Source of the DNA: UBA11986 sp031402435
GTDB lineage: Bacteria; Bacteroidota; Ignavibacteria; UBA10030; UBA6906
NCBI GenBank assembly: GCA_031402435.1
Contig: JANNSJ010000058.1
Location: forward strand, 196,928-260,927
Direction: 5' to 3'
DNA: 64,000 bases
Positions 1 to 9,280 of this stretch are shown piece after piece (the first letter of the stretch is position 1; the number at the start of each line of letters is the position of its first letter). The translations under genes were made by a program, and so were the position numbers. The notes below the pieces were generated by a model. It was given only the letters and a program-made list of their open reading frames with translations. It was not told where the DNA came from and searched no databases.

Positions 1-90
1 ATATTTTCGTCAGGAAGGACATTCTCAGTTAAGGGCGGTCCGGTTCAAAACGCCACATCACCTCTCACAGCCACCTTAAAGGATTTGACA

Positions 91-1266
91 ATGCAACTCG
101 ATCTCATTCAACAAGCGTTACGGGAACGGAAGCTCGGCGGCTGGCTGTTCTGCGACTTCCATAATCGTGATCATCTCGCGTATCGCATTCTGGGACTCGA
201 CCCCACAAAGATGACGACGCGACGATGGTTCTATTTCATTCCGGCGAAAGGTGAGCCCCGAAGGCTGGTGCACAGTGTCGAGAAGATGAAGCTTGAGACA
301 CTACCCGGATCGAAGGCAGTGTATCTCCCCTGGGAACAGTTGCATGCCTCACTGAAAAAAATGCTTGGCAGTCCAAAGAAGATTGCCATGCAATATTCCC
401 CCAAGAACAATATACCGGCTGTATCAATGGTAGACGCCGGCATTATTGAGCTTGTGAAAGGTTTTGGGCACAAGGTTGTATCGTCTGCGGATCTGGTGCA
501 AATGTTTGAGGCGGCAATTGGTCAGGAAGGATACAGACTCCACAAGGACGCTGGTGTTCTTGTGGACCGTGTTCGTGCCGAGGCCTTCGACCAAATCAGA
601 AATGCCGTCGCCACGAACAGCAACATGACGGAGTATGACGTGCAGCAGTTCATCATGCGCCGATTTGCCGAGAACGGATTGACGACTGCCGACCCGCCCA
701 TCGTTGGAACAAATGACCATCCAGCCGACCCTCATTTTGAATCGACACCGTCGAACGCACGGGCTTTCAAAACGGGAGATACTGTGCTGATAGATCTTTG
801 GGCGAAAAAGAATGTGCCCGGTGGAATCTACTATGATATCACATGGGTCGGCTATATCGGAAACGAACCGTCAAAAAAATATTTGGAGATTTTCAATATT
901 GCAAAGAGTGCCCGCAATACCGCCATCAAATTCGTGATGGACAAGTTCGCGAAGGGACAAACCTGTTGCGGTTGGCAAGTGGACGAGGCATGTCGTAATG
1001 TAGTGAAGAAAGCGGGATACGGAAAGTATTTCGTCCACCGCACCGGACACTCGATTGGAGAGGAAGTCCATGGCAACGGCGGGAACATTGACAACCTTGA
1101 AACGAGAGATGACCGCGAGCTTATGCCCGGCAGTCTCTTTTCGATTGAACCGGGCATTTATCTTGAAGGTGAAATGGCAGTCCGGACAGAAGTGAATATG
1201 TTTGTCCGCCATGATGGAGTGCCGGAGGTAACGGGAGAGATACAGGAAGAGTTGGTGAGGATATAA
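91..1266 (+). CDS. M24-family metallopeptidase (Xaa-Pro aminopeptidase-like)
   Basis: Predicted cytoplasmic di-metal aminopeptidase of the creatinase/prolidase fold, probably releasing residues next to proline. All five metal ligands of the family can be placed: D235 (in LIDLW), D249 (in YYDITW), H320 (in HRTGHSIG), E353 (in SIEPGIY) and E367 (in RTEVNMF). The first 150 residues are the creatinase N-terminal domain and the rest the pita-bread catalytic domain. At 391 aa the length is normal. I chose ATG 91 over the in-frame TTG at 85 because AAAGGA lies 8 nt upstream. Exact substrate is unknown. The next gene is a peptide-transporter-like protein 51 bp downstream on the same strand, so peptide uptake and hydrolysis may be coupled (inference). 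Confidence 0.88.
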   Translation: MQLDLIQQALRERKLGGWLFCDFHNRDHLAYRILGLDPTKMTTRRWFYFIPAKGEPRRLVHSVEKMKLETLPGSKAVYLPWEQLHASLKKMLGSPKKIAMQYSPKNNIPAVSMVDAGIIELVKGFGHKVVSSADLVQMFEAAIGQEGYRLHKDAGVLVDRVRAEAFDQIRNAVATNSNMTEYDVQQFIMRRFAENGLTTADPPIVGTNDHPADPHFESTPSNARAFKTGDTVLIDLWAKKNVPGGIYYDITWVGYIGNEPSKKYLEIFNIAKSARNTAIKFVMDKFAKGQTCCGWQVDEACRNVVKKAGYGKYFVHRTGHSIGEEVHGNGGNIDNLETRDDRELMPGSLFSIEPGIYLEGEMAVRTEVNMFVRHDGVPEVTGEIQEELVRI

Positions 1267-1317
1267 AAACACGAAATTGAATTACCCACACAATCCTCAA
1301 TTATCAAAGGAGCCCGC

Positions 1318-2667
1318 GTGAGCTTATCCGACCGCATTCACGAAATCCGAACCGGGTTTCACAAAACGTTTTGGGTTGCGAATACGCTGGAGTTGTTCGA
1401 ACGCCTGGCGTTCTACGGCTCGAAAGCTGTGCTAACGGTATATCTTGCCACAAAGGTGGGGCTCGGCGACGATGCCGGAACCCTTGCCGGTTTTTTCAAT
1501 CTTGTGCTTTATTTTATGCCGGTGTTGGGGGGCGTATTTGTTGATCGTTACGGCTTTAAACGCACATTGATTGTATGCTTCGCGTTTTTTACGGTTGGAT
1601 ATTTCCTGATCGGTTTAGCCGGATTGGAATTTGGGCAACATATCGTCGGAACGATCGGAACAAAACCCTATATCATCGGCGTGCTGCTTCTTACGGCAAT
1701 CGGCGGTTCACTCATCAAACCCTGCATCGTGGGCACGGTTGAAAAAACCTCGACACCGCAGCTCAAGTCGCTTGGCTTTTCCATCTACTATACTCTCGTG
1801 AATCTTGGAGGGGCGATTGGTCCGATTCTGGCACTCCAGGTGCGCAAGAATATCGGTATAGAATACGTGCTCGTCATGTCGTCAATCACTTCACTGCTTC
1901 TGTTGCTGGGAACGTTGTTCTTTTTCAGGGAACCGGAAAGCCACGACGGAACAACAACGCCACAGTTGTCGTTCGGTAAAGTGTTCAACAACATGCTGCT
2001 CGTGTTTACCAATTCCCGGTTCATGATTTTTCTTCTCATCTTCTCCGGCTTCTGGGCGATGTTCTGGCAGATATTCTATCTTTTCCCATTTTACATTCAG
2101 AATGTTCTCATGTTCCCGGATTTTGAAATTCTTGAGACAGTTGATGCATGGACGATCATTCTCGTCAGTGTCCCGATTGCGGCAATGGCAAAGAAACTCA
2201 GTCCCATTATTGCCATGACATTGGGCTTTGTTATTGCAAGTTGTTCGTGGTTGATCATCGCGTATATGCCAAATGATTTCTTCCTTGTGCCCATTGTGGC
2301 TGACGTGCTGAATTTCATTCTGCAGATCTTCAGCAGTGAGTCGGTATTCGGCCCAGCTGCCACAGTTGCCGCCATTGCGATGATCTGCTTTGCGGTCGGT
2401 GAGGCAACCCAGGCGCCGCGATATTATGAATACGTCGGGGCGCTCGCGCCGAAGGAGCAGGTTGGGACATTCATGGGCTTTGCATTCCTGCCGGTCGCAA
2501 TCGGTTCGTTTGCCGCGGGTGTGCTGTCCGATTTCCTGCGACACAACTATCTGGAAGCGACGATGAACCCGCAGATGATGTGGATTATTCTCGCCGGCAT
2601 TGGCTTCGGCTCGACGGCATTGATGTTGGTATATAACTTCACTCTTGCAAAGAAACGTTCTGTGTAA
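1318..2667 (+). CDS. MFS transporter, POT (proton-dependent oligopeptide) type
   Basis: Inner-membrane transporter of 449 aa with about 12 hydrophobic segments. The N-terminal motif ELFERLAFYG matches the ExxER-x-YYG signature of POT/PTR peptide symporters, and MPVLGGVFVDRYGFKR matches the MFS loop 2-3 motif. Start is GTG 1318 with GGAG 5 nt upstream (1309-1312). It follows a peptidase gene, which fits import of short peptides, but the substrate cannot be read from sequence. It could instead be an MFS member with POT-like N-terminus only. Confidence 0.8.
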   Translation: MSLSDRIHEIRTGFHKTFWVANTLELFERLAFYGSKAVLTVYLATKVGLGDDAGTLAGFFNLVLYFMPVLGGVFVDRYGFKRTLIVCFAFFTVGYFLIGLAGLEFGQHIVGTIGTKPYIIGVLLLTAIGGSLIKPCIVGTVEKTSTPQLKSLGFSIYYTLVNLGGAIGPILALQVRKNIGIEYVLVMSSITSLLLLLGTLFFFREPESHDGTTTPQLSFGKVFNNMLLVFTNSRFMIFLLIFSGFWAMFWQIFYLFPFYIQNVLMFPDFEILETVDAWTIILVSVPIAAMAKKLSPIIAMTLGFVIASCSWLIIAYMPNDFFLVPIVADVLNFILQIFSSESVFGPAATVAAIAMICFAVGEATQAPRYYEYVGALAPKEQVGTFMGFAFLPVAIGSFAAGVLSDFLRHNYLEATMNPQMMWIILAGIGFGSTALMLVYNFTLAKKRSV

Positions 2668-2713
2668 ACGAAATCAGTATTCAAGCCTCATTCGTCAAAC
2701 AGGAAAGATTGCC

Positions 2714-5011
2714 ATGGGACGTCTTCGCGTAGTCGTGTTCATTCTCCTTTGTGCTTCATCGGCAACCTCACAAGTATCGCGGGTGGATTTCCGTTTTGAT
2801 TTCATCAAACATCAGGCGGAGGCACTGGACAAATTCGCCGAACCGATCCTTGCAACAATCCGCTTCACAGAACGACCCGATGAAACCCTGCTTGACAGAC
2901 TTGAGCAATTGGGGTTACGCTTCCAGTACTTCAACGGCGTCCGGCTGGCTAGCGAAACGGTGTTCCCCGTTCAAATGACATTAGACATGCTCCCTGCACT
3001 CGAACAAATCAGCGAGATTGCCGCGGTTCAGCCATCATGGCGACCTGTGCGTGTGCCGCCGCTTGATGTGAGCAGACAACAGGTTCAGGCAGACACAGCG
3101 TGGCAACGTAACGACCAGCGTGGACAAAGGGTTACAGGCAAGGGTATCATTATCGCCGACTTCGATACCGGCGTTGATTTCTTCAACCCGATGCTCTGGT
3201 TCGCTGATGGCGATACGTTGAATTGGATTGATGTGAATACCAATACAGTGTTCGACCCCGGAATTGATGCAGTGGACAAGAACAATAATGCCACCGCCGA
3301 CGCTGGAGAGATACTGCGCTACAGGGAGATTTCATACTCAGCCAACATTGCCGGTGTGTACGACGTGAACCTTGACTTTCTCTATAATGACGTGAATAAT
3401 AACGGTGCGAGAAATCAAGGTACCGCTGGGGGATTCTCCGAGACGTCGCCGACCTACGGTGAGCAATGGTTTATTACGCTCGATGCTAACACCAACAACA
3501 GGCTGGATGTCGGTGAGCGACTTGTCGGATTAAAGACGTCAAAGATCCGTGCAATACGTGAAGCGAATGGAACAATCAGGCGAAGGGGAGTGGATCTGAT
3601 CAGCGCCACGCCGGATAATCCGGGCTATGGTGGCCATGGAACATCCGTCTCGGGAATCGCCATTGGCGGTGTTCCTGGTGTACACCGGCTGGCAGGGATT
3701 GCTCCTGGAGCCGAGATGATGTTCGGGACCGTCAATTATCTTTCATCACCAAGATTCTTCACCGAACTTCCGGTGCTTATGACATGGGCACAGGCGGAAG
3801 GCGCGGACATCATGCTTGTGGAAGATGGCGAGTGGGTCTGGGAGTATCTTGATGGCTCTTCCAACGAAGAGATTATGATCAACCAATTCGCAGCAGCAGG
3901 TATTACGCAAGTGATGCCTGCGGGGAATCTCACCGGCGGTGCAATGCAGAAGACAATGATGGTGAACGCGAATGATTCGACCACCGCAACGTTTACAGGC
4001 GGCTCATCGACGAGTGTGTGGCCCTCAGTGCGTTGGATGGGCGGTGTCAATGATGTTGTGGCGAAGCTTCAAGTGGGTGCCAGCAGCTTTGTCACATTGC
4101 CGGGCGACGGTTCGACCATTACCATAGGAACCAAATCAGTCTATTCCAACAAGAGCGTTTCATCCCGCGGCACCGTGATGATGATAGTCTCCATTGCCTC
4201 CAGCGGCTCAACAACGTACAACCTTCGCGTTGCCAACACGACAGCTTCCCAGATCCGCATCGAGGGGATGCTGGGTGACGACGGGTTCTCCTGGAGCGGA
4301 CTGGCTCGCTGGAGCGCTCCGACGGAGAATAACACTGCAACCTGGCCATCGACCGCCGACAGTGCAATCGGAGTTGCGGCGTATAAAAGCAAATCCAACA
4401 ATACTGATATCAACACATTCAGCGGAAGGGGATCGAGAATTGACGGTGCCCGCACAGTTGATGTGGCGGCGCCGGGAAGCACGGTATATTCCATTGGCTT
4501 GAATACGACGTACGTGGGCTTCGGCGGAACAAGCTCTGCCGGTCCGCATGTAGCCGGTGCGGCGGCACTCATCCTCCAATCGGACACAACGCTGCGGCAC
4601 AGGGACGTCAGGCGTCTACTGCGAGCAGGCGCAATCACAGATCAATACACGGGCATCGTCCCGAACACAACATGGGGATACGGCAAGTTGCGGATCAACA
4701 ACTCGCTCGGGTTTGCCACTGCGATTACCGAAGAGCCCGCCATTCCTTCGTTCATTGCGCTTGCACAAAACTATCCAAACCCATTCAACCCATCGACCAC
4801 GATTCAGTTTGAATTGCCAGCACCCGGCTATGTGAAACTCAGCGTCTTTGATATGCTCGGCCGGGAAGTGCGGACTCTCATTGATGAGTATCGCTCCACA
4901 GGGCAACAGATTGTGCGTTTTGACGCGACGAATCTTGCCAGTGGAGTATACTACTATACGCTCAAACGTGAGGGATCTGCTCTCACGAAACGTATGATTC
5001 TTTTGAGGTAG
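2714..5011 (+). CDS. Secreted subtilisin-like serine protease (S8) with T9SS sorting domain
   Basis: Extracellular or surface protease of 765 aa. A signal peptide (MGRLRVVVFILLCASSATSQ) is followed by a propeptide-like stretch with an inhibitor-I9-like style, then the S8 domain with D151 (ADFDTGVD), H308 (GGHGTSVSG) and S607 (GTSSAGPHVAG). The D-H spacing is long because of an insert rich in Asp/Asn (DVNTNTVFDPGID and similar), probably a calcium-binding insertion. The C-terminus carries the type IX secretion sorting domain (NYPNPFNPSTTI to the RMILLR end). ATG 2714 was chosen over the TTG at 2645, which lies inside the preceding gene; AGGAAAG precedes it. Confidence 0.92.
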   Translation: MGRLRVVVFILLCASSATSQVSRVDFRFDFIKHQAEALDKFAEPILATIRFTERPDETLLDRLEQLGLRFQYFNGVRLASETVFPVQMTLDMLPALEQISEIAAVQPSWRPVRVPPLDVSRQQVQADTAWQRNDQRGQRVTGKGIIIADFDTGVDFFNPMLWFADGDTLNWIDVNTNTVFDPGIDAVDKNNNATADAGEILRYREISYSANIAGVYDVNLDFLYNDVNNNGARNQGTAGGFSETSPTYGEQWFITLDANTNNRLDVGERLVGLKTSKIRAIREANGTIRRRGVDLISATPDNPGYGGHGTSVSGIAIGGVPGVHRLAGIAPGAEMMFGTVNYLSSPRFFTELPVLMTWAQAEGADIMLVEDGEWVWEYLDGSSNEEIMINQFAAAGITQVMPAGNLTGGAMQKTMMVNANDSTTATFTGGSSTSVWPSVRWMGGVNDVVAKLQVGASSFVTLPGDGSTITIGTKSVYSNKSVSSRGTVMMIVSIASSGSTTYNLRVANTTASQIRIEGMLGDDGFSWSGLARWSAPTENNTATWPSTADSAIGVAAYKSKSNNTDINTFSGRGSRIDGARTVDVAAPGSTVYSIGLNTTYVGFGGTSSAGPHVAGAAALILQSDTTLRHRDVRRLLRAGAITDQYTGIVPNTTWGYGKLRINNSLGFATAITEEPAIPSFIALAQNYPNPFNPSTTIQFELPAPGYVKLSVFDMLGREVRTLIDEYRSTGQQIVRFDATNLASGVYYYTLKREGSALTKRMILLR

Positions 5012-5041
5012 GATCCGTGTAAGAGAGATGATCCAATCCAG

Positions 5042-5110
5042 TTGAACTCCGTCGGGTGACGGCAGTTCAATATCAGGACCAGCGGCACACATGGCAGTGT
5101 GCCGTTACTC
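5042..5110 (+). terminator. Two consecutive stem-loops after the subtilase gene
   Basis: The first is an imperfect hairpin at 5042-5070 (TTGAACT-CCGTC, loop GGGT, GACGG-c-AGTTCAA). The second is a perfect 8-bp stem CGGCACAC/GTGTGCCG at 5083-5104 with a 6-nt loop followed by TTACTCTTT. Together they separate the protease gene from the sensor kinase operon and are the likely transcription end. Confidence 0.55.
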
Positions 5111-5194
5111 TTTCAACTGTTTTGTCGAACTTTCCTGACAAACCACCCGCCATTGAAATGTCAACCAGATGATTTGTAAACTCAAGTATCTTCG

Positions 5195-8119
5195 ATGCTC
5201 ATGAGTTCATCCATAAGGCTTCTTCGTTTTGTCGCTCTGCTTTTCCTTGTCCGGGCAATATGTTCGCATGAGTGTTTTCCTCAAACCTATCCAACAAAAC
5301 TCTACACAACCGCCGACGGTCTCCCACAGTCATCCATCACTTGTATTTTTCAAGATGGACGAAGAAATATCTGGTTTGGATCATGGGGAGGCGTGGCACG
5401 GTATGATGCCAAGAAATTCTGGAGCCATCAGAACAGTTCAATGCACGTCCAGAGTCTTTGCGAAGACAGCACCGGGACGATCTGGATCGGAACGTACGGT
5501 CTCGGAATTGCGCGGGTTGGACGAGGAGATACATCGTTTACGTGGTTGAACAAGTCTTCAGGGGAACTTCCTTCGGACAACGTCCTCTGCCTCTTACGGG
5601 ATACACATAACAGACTCTGGATAGGCACTGACAAAGGTTTGACAGCTCTGTCTCCCGACGGACGTATGTTCCGCGCGACCGTTCACAGTGGTCTTCCAAA
5701 TGATCAAGTGAATACTCTGGCAGAGGGCAGGGACGGCACAATCTGGGTTGGAACCCTGAAAGGATTTGTGGGATGCAAGCTCGACGATTCAATCTCAGTT
5801 GTCACAAGCGTGTTCGCATCGTACGCAGCTATTCTTTCCATGGCATCATTACGCAATGGCGATGTCCTTGCCGGTACGTATGCGCATCAATGCGGCGTGT
5901 TGCGATGGCGGGAAGGCAGGTTGGATACACTGGTGTACACGAATGTTCCTCTCAAGGTCATGGGGATTCTTGAGGATAGCCGCGGTATGTTATGGCTTGG
6001 AACAAGCGTTGGACTGAAACAGGTAACCAATGGACATCTCCAATCAATTCCCCTTATGAACCTGCCAAGTTCATACATAGGTGCGCTTCTCGAAGATCAC
6101 GAGGGATCGATCTGGTGTACATCAGAGAACGGGGCGATACAACTGCCGACATTGTTGTTCAAGAATTACACCATGAGCACCGGTCTTCCCGGCCCGCAGG
6201 TTATTTCACTTTACAAAGACGCCGAGCGAACTCTCTATCTTGGGACGTACAAAGGTGCGTGCATTCTTCCCGACTCCGGCGTGGCGAGGACGATAGATGT
6301 CTCCGATGGGCTGCCGCACAATTCTGTGTTTGCGTTTTGTGAAGTCTCTCACGGAGAAATCTGGATAGGGACAAACGATGGAGTGAGAATCCTGAGCCAC
6401 GGAAAGCTTGCAAGAACCGGAATTGCAGAATTGGATAATTATCCTGTGTACCGAATCATCAAAACAAAGGATGGAAAAATATGGTGCAGCAGCCGCGGGA
6501 AGGTTCTCCTGATTTCGGGTCGCAGGATTGAGAAAACCCTTAGAGAGCAGGAAGGCATTCCCGATGTATCCATCACCGTTATGTATCTTGATACGTCCAG
6601 CAGGCTGTGGCTTGGAACCGAAAACCATGGCGTTGGCCTGTACGATGGCATCCATAGTGTTACTTGGTGGACGGATCGTGATGGGCTTCCGAGTAAGTGG
6701 ATTCATTCTATTGCAGAAGATGATCGGGGCACGCTCTGGGTTGCCACACGCGAGGGAGTGACACAGTGGAACGGACATACATTTGAAGCAATTCACACTC
6801 CGGAACCGACATTGAAGAATACTGCTGTTTCTGTTGTTATCCCCGGTGATTCCGGACGCGTCTGGTTTGGTACTCAGAATGGCATCTATGAATGGAAGGA
6901 CTCCATACGGCAACATCTCGCTTACGAGGATGGCCTTTCTGCAGACGGCGTACGATGCGGGATGTTCAGTCGCGAGGGAAACCTTTTGGTTGGAACAGTG
7001 GGTGGACTTTCACAGCTTGATTATTCAACCTACCGTCATATACTTCCTTTGCCGGTCGTTTACGTTGAAGGGATTAAAGTGGACGGTAACGATGGCGAGT
7101 ATGCGTATGCCTCGAAACTCCGGTATGATGAGAACACGCTGACCATTGGTTTTAACTCGCGCAGTTTCAAGAATGAACGGCAGATGAGTTTTCAGTGGAT
7201 GCTTGCAGGGTTTGACAGGGGATGGCAGATACCCCAGTTTCAGCGGGAGGTACGCTACACGCATCTTCCGGCTGGAGAATACAGGTTCCTGGTGCGAGCA
7301 AAGAATCGCGGCGGACAATGGTCAGAGCCGGTGGCGCATGCGTTTGTCATCACCCCTCCGTTCTGGGAGAGATGGTGGTTTCGTATCAGCGTCGCTCTCG
7401 CGATCATTGGATTTGCTGCATTGATCTATCGCCGACGTATAGGAGCCCTTGAAGCGGAGAAACGGACGCAGCAGGAATTCTCGTTGCGTCTCATGGAATC
7501 TCAGGAGAACGAGCGCAAGCGCATCGCAGGTGAGTTGCACGACAGTCTCGGCCAGAACCTCCTTGTCATCCGGAACAGGGCGCTGCTCGGATTGAAGGAC
7601 GCTGACTTGAGCAAGCAAGCGCGGGACCAGCTTGATCAGATTTCTTCCGTTGCGACTCAAGCGATTGATGAAGTGCGCGAGATCTCCTACGATCTTCGTC
7701 CGTACCAGCTCGACCGACTCGGACTGACCAAGGCGATCCAGTCAATTACATCCGGCCTTGCTTCTTCCGTGCAATTCTCAATGGATGTTGACTTCATTGA
7801 CGACACGATTGAGAAGGATCAGGCCATTCATGTATATCGCATTGTGCAGGAGGCGATCAACAACATCCTGAAACACGCGGGAGCAACTGAAGCAAGTGTC
7901 GTGATTCGCGCGGAAGGAAACAGCGTTCGCATGATCATCAGCGACAATGGAAAAGGCATGCCGGCAACATCGTCGGACTCGAATGGAAAGCTCGGGTTCG
8001 GACTTGTGGGTCTTGGCGAACGTGCCAAGGTACTATCCGGTGCGATGACGATTGATTCGACGCCTGGCAAAGGAACCACACTGACGGTTATCATTCCGAG
8101 GATAAAGAAAACACCATGA
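5195..8119 (+). CDS. Sensor histidine kinase: periplasmic Reg_prop beta-propeller, Y_Y_Y domain, HisKA_3
   Basis: Membrane sensor kinase of 974 aa. A signal peptide is followed by about 600 residues of two-component-regulator propeller repeats (repeated IWIGT, LWLGT and GLPSNxV motifs) forming two 7-blade sensors, a Y_Y_Y domain (about 630-720), one transmembrane helix (about 726-748), then a NarL-type kinase core. The phosphoacceptor is H782 in RIAGELHDSLGQ; the ATPase has an N box near residue 888 and DNGKGM near 916. The response regulator gene overlaps the end by 4 bp (ATGA). In Bacteroidota such propeller sensors often detect polysaccharides, but the ligand here is unknown. Confidence 0.93.
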   Translation: MLMSSSIRLLRFVALLFLVRAICSHECFPQTYPTKLYTTADGLPQSSITCIFQDGRRNIWFGSWGGVARYDAKKFWSHQNSSMHVQSLCEDSTGTIWIGTYGLGIARVGRGDTSFTWLNKSSGELPSDNVLCLLRDTHNRLWIGTDKGLTALSPDGRMFRATVHSGLPNDQVNTLAEGRDGTIWVGTLKGFVGCKLDDSISVVTSVFASYAAILSMASLRNGDVLAGTYAHQCGVLRWREGRLDTLVYTNVPLKVMGILEDSRGMLWLGTSVGLKQVTNGHLQSIPLMNLPSSYIGALLEDHEGSIWCTSENGAIQLPTLLFKNYTMSTGLPGPQVISLYKDAERTLYLGTYKGACILPDSGVARTIDVSDGLPHNSVFAFCEVSHGEIWIGTNDGVRILSHGKLARTGIAELDNYPVYRIIKTKDGKIWCSSRGKVLLISGRRIEKTLREQEGIPDVSITVMYLDTSSRLWLGTENHGVGLYDGIHSVTWWTDRDGLPSKWIHSIAEDDRGTLWVATREGVTQWNGHTFEAIHTPEPTLKNTAVSVVIPGDSGRVWFGTQNGIYEWKDSIRQHLAYEDGLSADGVRCGMFSREGNLLVGTVGGLSQLDYSTYRHILPLPVVYVEGIKVDGNDGEYAYASKLRYDENTLTIGFNSRSFKNERQMSFQWMLAGFDRGWQIPQFQREVRYTHLPAGEYRFLVRAKNRGGQWSEPVAHAFVITPPFWERWWFRISVALAIIGFAALIYRRRIGALEAEKRTQQEFSLRLMESQENERKRIAGELHDSLGQNLLVIRNRALLGLKDADLSKQARDQLDQISSVATQAIDEVREISYDLRPYQLDRLGLTKAIQSITSGLASSVQFSMDVDFIDDTIEKDQAIHVYRIVQEAINNILKHAGATEASVVIRAEGNSVRMIISDNGKGMPATSSDSNGKLGFGLVGLGERAKVLSGAMTIDSTPGKGTTLTVIIPRIKKTP

Positions 8120-8772
8120 ACGAGATCAGGCTTATCATCGCTGATGACCACCCGCTGTTCAGGAAGGGGCTGCATGAAATCATCCAATCGGATGGAACGT
8201 TGCAGATCGTTGGTGAATGTGGCGACGGGGAAACATCTCTTGCGCTGATTCAGCAACATGCGCCTGCTTTGGCGATTCTCGATATTGACATGCCAAAGAT
8301 GGGCGGACTTGCTGTTGCGCGTGAGATGCGGAAGCAGAACCTTGAAACCGACGTGATCTTCCTGACGATGTACAAAGAAGAAGACCTGTTCACCGAGGCG
8401 ATGGATGTTGGGGCGCGTGGGTACGTTCTCAAGGACAGTGCTGTGAACGACATCCTTAACGCTATCCACACCGTTGCCGATGGGAAATACTACATCAGTC
8501 CCGCGCTCTCTGACCACCTGATCAAGCGAAGCGCACGAGCGGAGAAGCTGCTGCGCCATACGCCTTCACTCGAAGACCTAACACCCGCCGAATTGCGCAT
8601 CCTCAAGCTCATTGCCGAAAACAAGACAAGCAAGGATATTGCCGAGGTTCTCTCGATCAGTCCAAAGACCGTGGAGAACCACCGCACCAACATTGCAGCA
8701 AAACTCCACCTGCGCGGAAGCCATAGTCTGTTGAAGTATGCGCTTGAAAACAAAGTGGCGTTGACAAAGTAA
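8116..8772 (+). CDS. LuxR/NarL-family response regulator
   Basis: DNA-binding response regulator of 218 aa, the evident partner of the overlapping kinase. The receiver domain has the acidic pair ADDHPL near residue 10, phosphoacceptor D56 in ILDIDMP and the conserved Lys in YVLKDS. The C-terminal LuxR HTH spans about 150-205 (LTPAELRILKLIAENKTSKD, TVENHRTNI). Full length for the family. Targets are unknown; the adjacent receiver gene and secreted-protein genes are the nearest candidates. Confidence 0.94.
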   Translation: MNEIRLIIADDHPLFRKGLHEIIQSDGTLQIVGECGDGETSLALIQQHAPALAILDIDMPKMGGLAVAREMRKQNLETDVIFLTMYKEEDLFTEAMDVGARGYVLKDSAVNDILNAIHTVADGKYYISPALSDHLIKRSARAEKLLRHTPSLEDLTPAELRILKLIAENKTSKDIAEVLSISPKTVENHRTNIAAKLHLRGSHSLLKYALENKVALTK

Positions 8773-8875
8773 TCGTTCGCGCATAGGTGTTTCCCCCCAC
8801 CCTTTTTGAGGGTGTCCGCCTCTTCTTGTTCTTCCTTCCTCGATGTACCTTCCTCAAGCCGATTCCAGCCCACTC

Positions 8876-9241
8876 ATGTGTATGCTCATCCAGATCGTTG
8901 ACGACAGTCCCAACATGCGCGAGACTATCAAGTCTGTACTCAGCGGGCTGCACGCGGAGTTCATCGAGTCAAGCGATGGAGATGAAGCCGTGGAGCAACA
9001 CGCCAGATGCAAGCCCGATCTCGTCATCATGGATATCCGCATGCAACAGATGGATGGTATTGCGGCAACACGTGCCATTCACAGGAAGTCACCCGGTGCG
9101 CGGATAGTGATCATAACCCAGTACGACGACAATGACTTGCGCAGCGCGGCACATGATGCAGGCGCGATGGGATATATTCTCAAGGATGATCTCTCTCAAC
9201 TTCTCGATATCATCCACCAGTCTCCGGATGGTTATGCATGA
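8876..9241 (+). CDS. Stand-alone response-regulator receiver domain
   Basis: Single-domain receiver of about 121 aa with no output domain. It keeps the acidic pair (IVDDSP), the phosphoacceptor Asp in VIMDIRMQQMDG, and the Thr/Lys region (ITQYDDND, GYILKDD), and ends soon after. It lies 103 bp after the LuxR-type regulator and may act as a phosphate sink or a protein-interaction switch for the same kinase (inference). Starts at 8843, 8876 and 8882 are possible; none has a clear ribosome site. The MCMLIQIVDD start is the most family-like. Confidence 0.82.
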   Translation: MCMLIQIVDDSPNMRETIKSVLSGLHAEFIESSDGDEAVEQHARCKPDLVIMDIRMQQMDGIAATRAIHRKSPGARIVIITQYDDNDLRSAAHDAGAMGYILKDDLSQLLDIIHQSPDGYA

Positions 9242-9280
9242 GGTGTGTGTGCCCAATGCAATCCTCGTGAATGCAGAGTG

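Noticed and set aside
424..1272. Long minus-strand frames opposite the M24 peptidase (and similar antisense frames throughout)
   Set aside because: They are shadows of well-supported genes, with no ribosome sites or family motifs.
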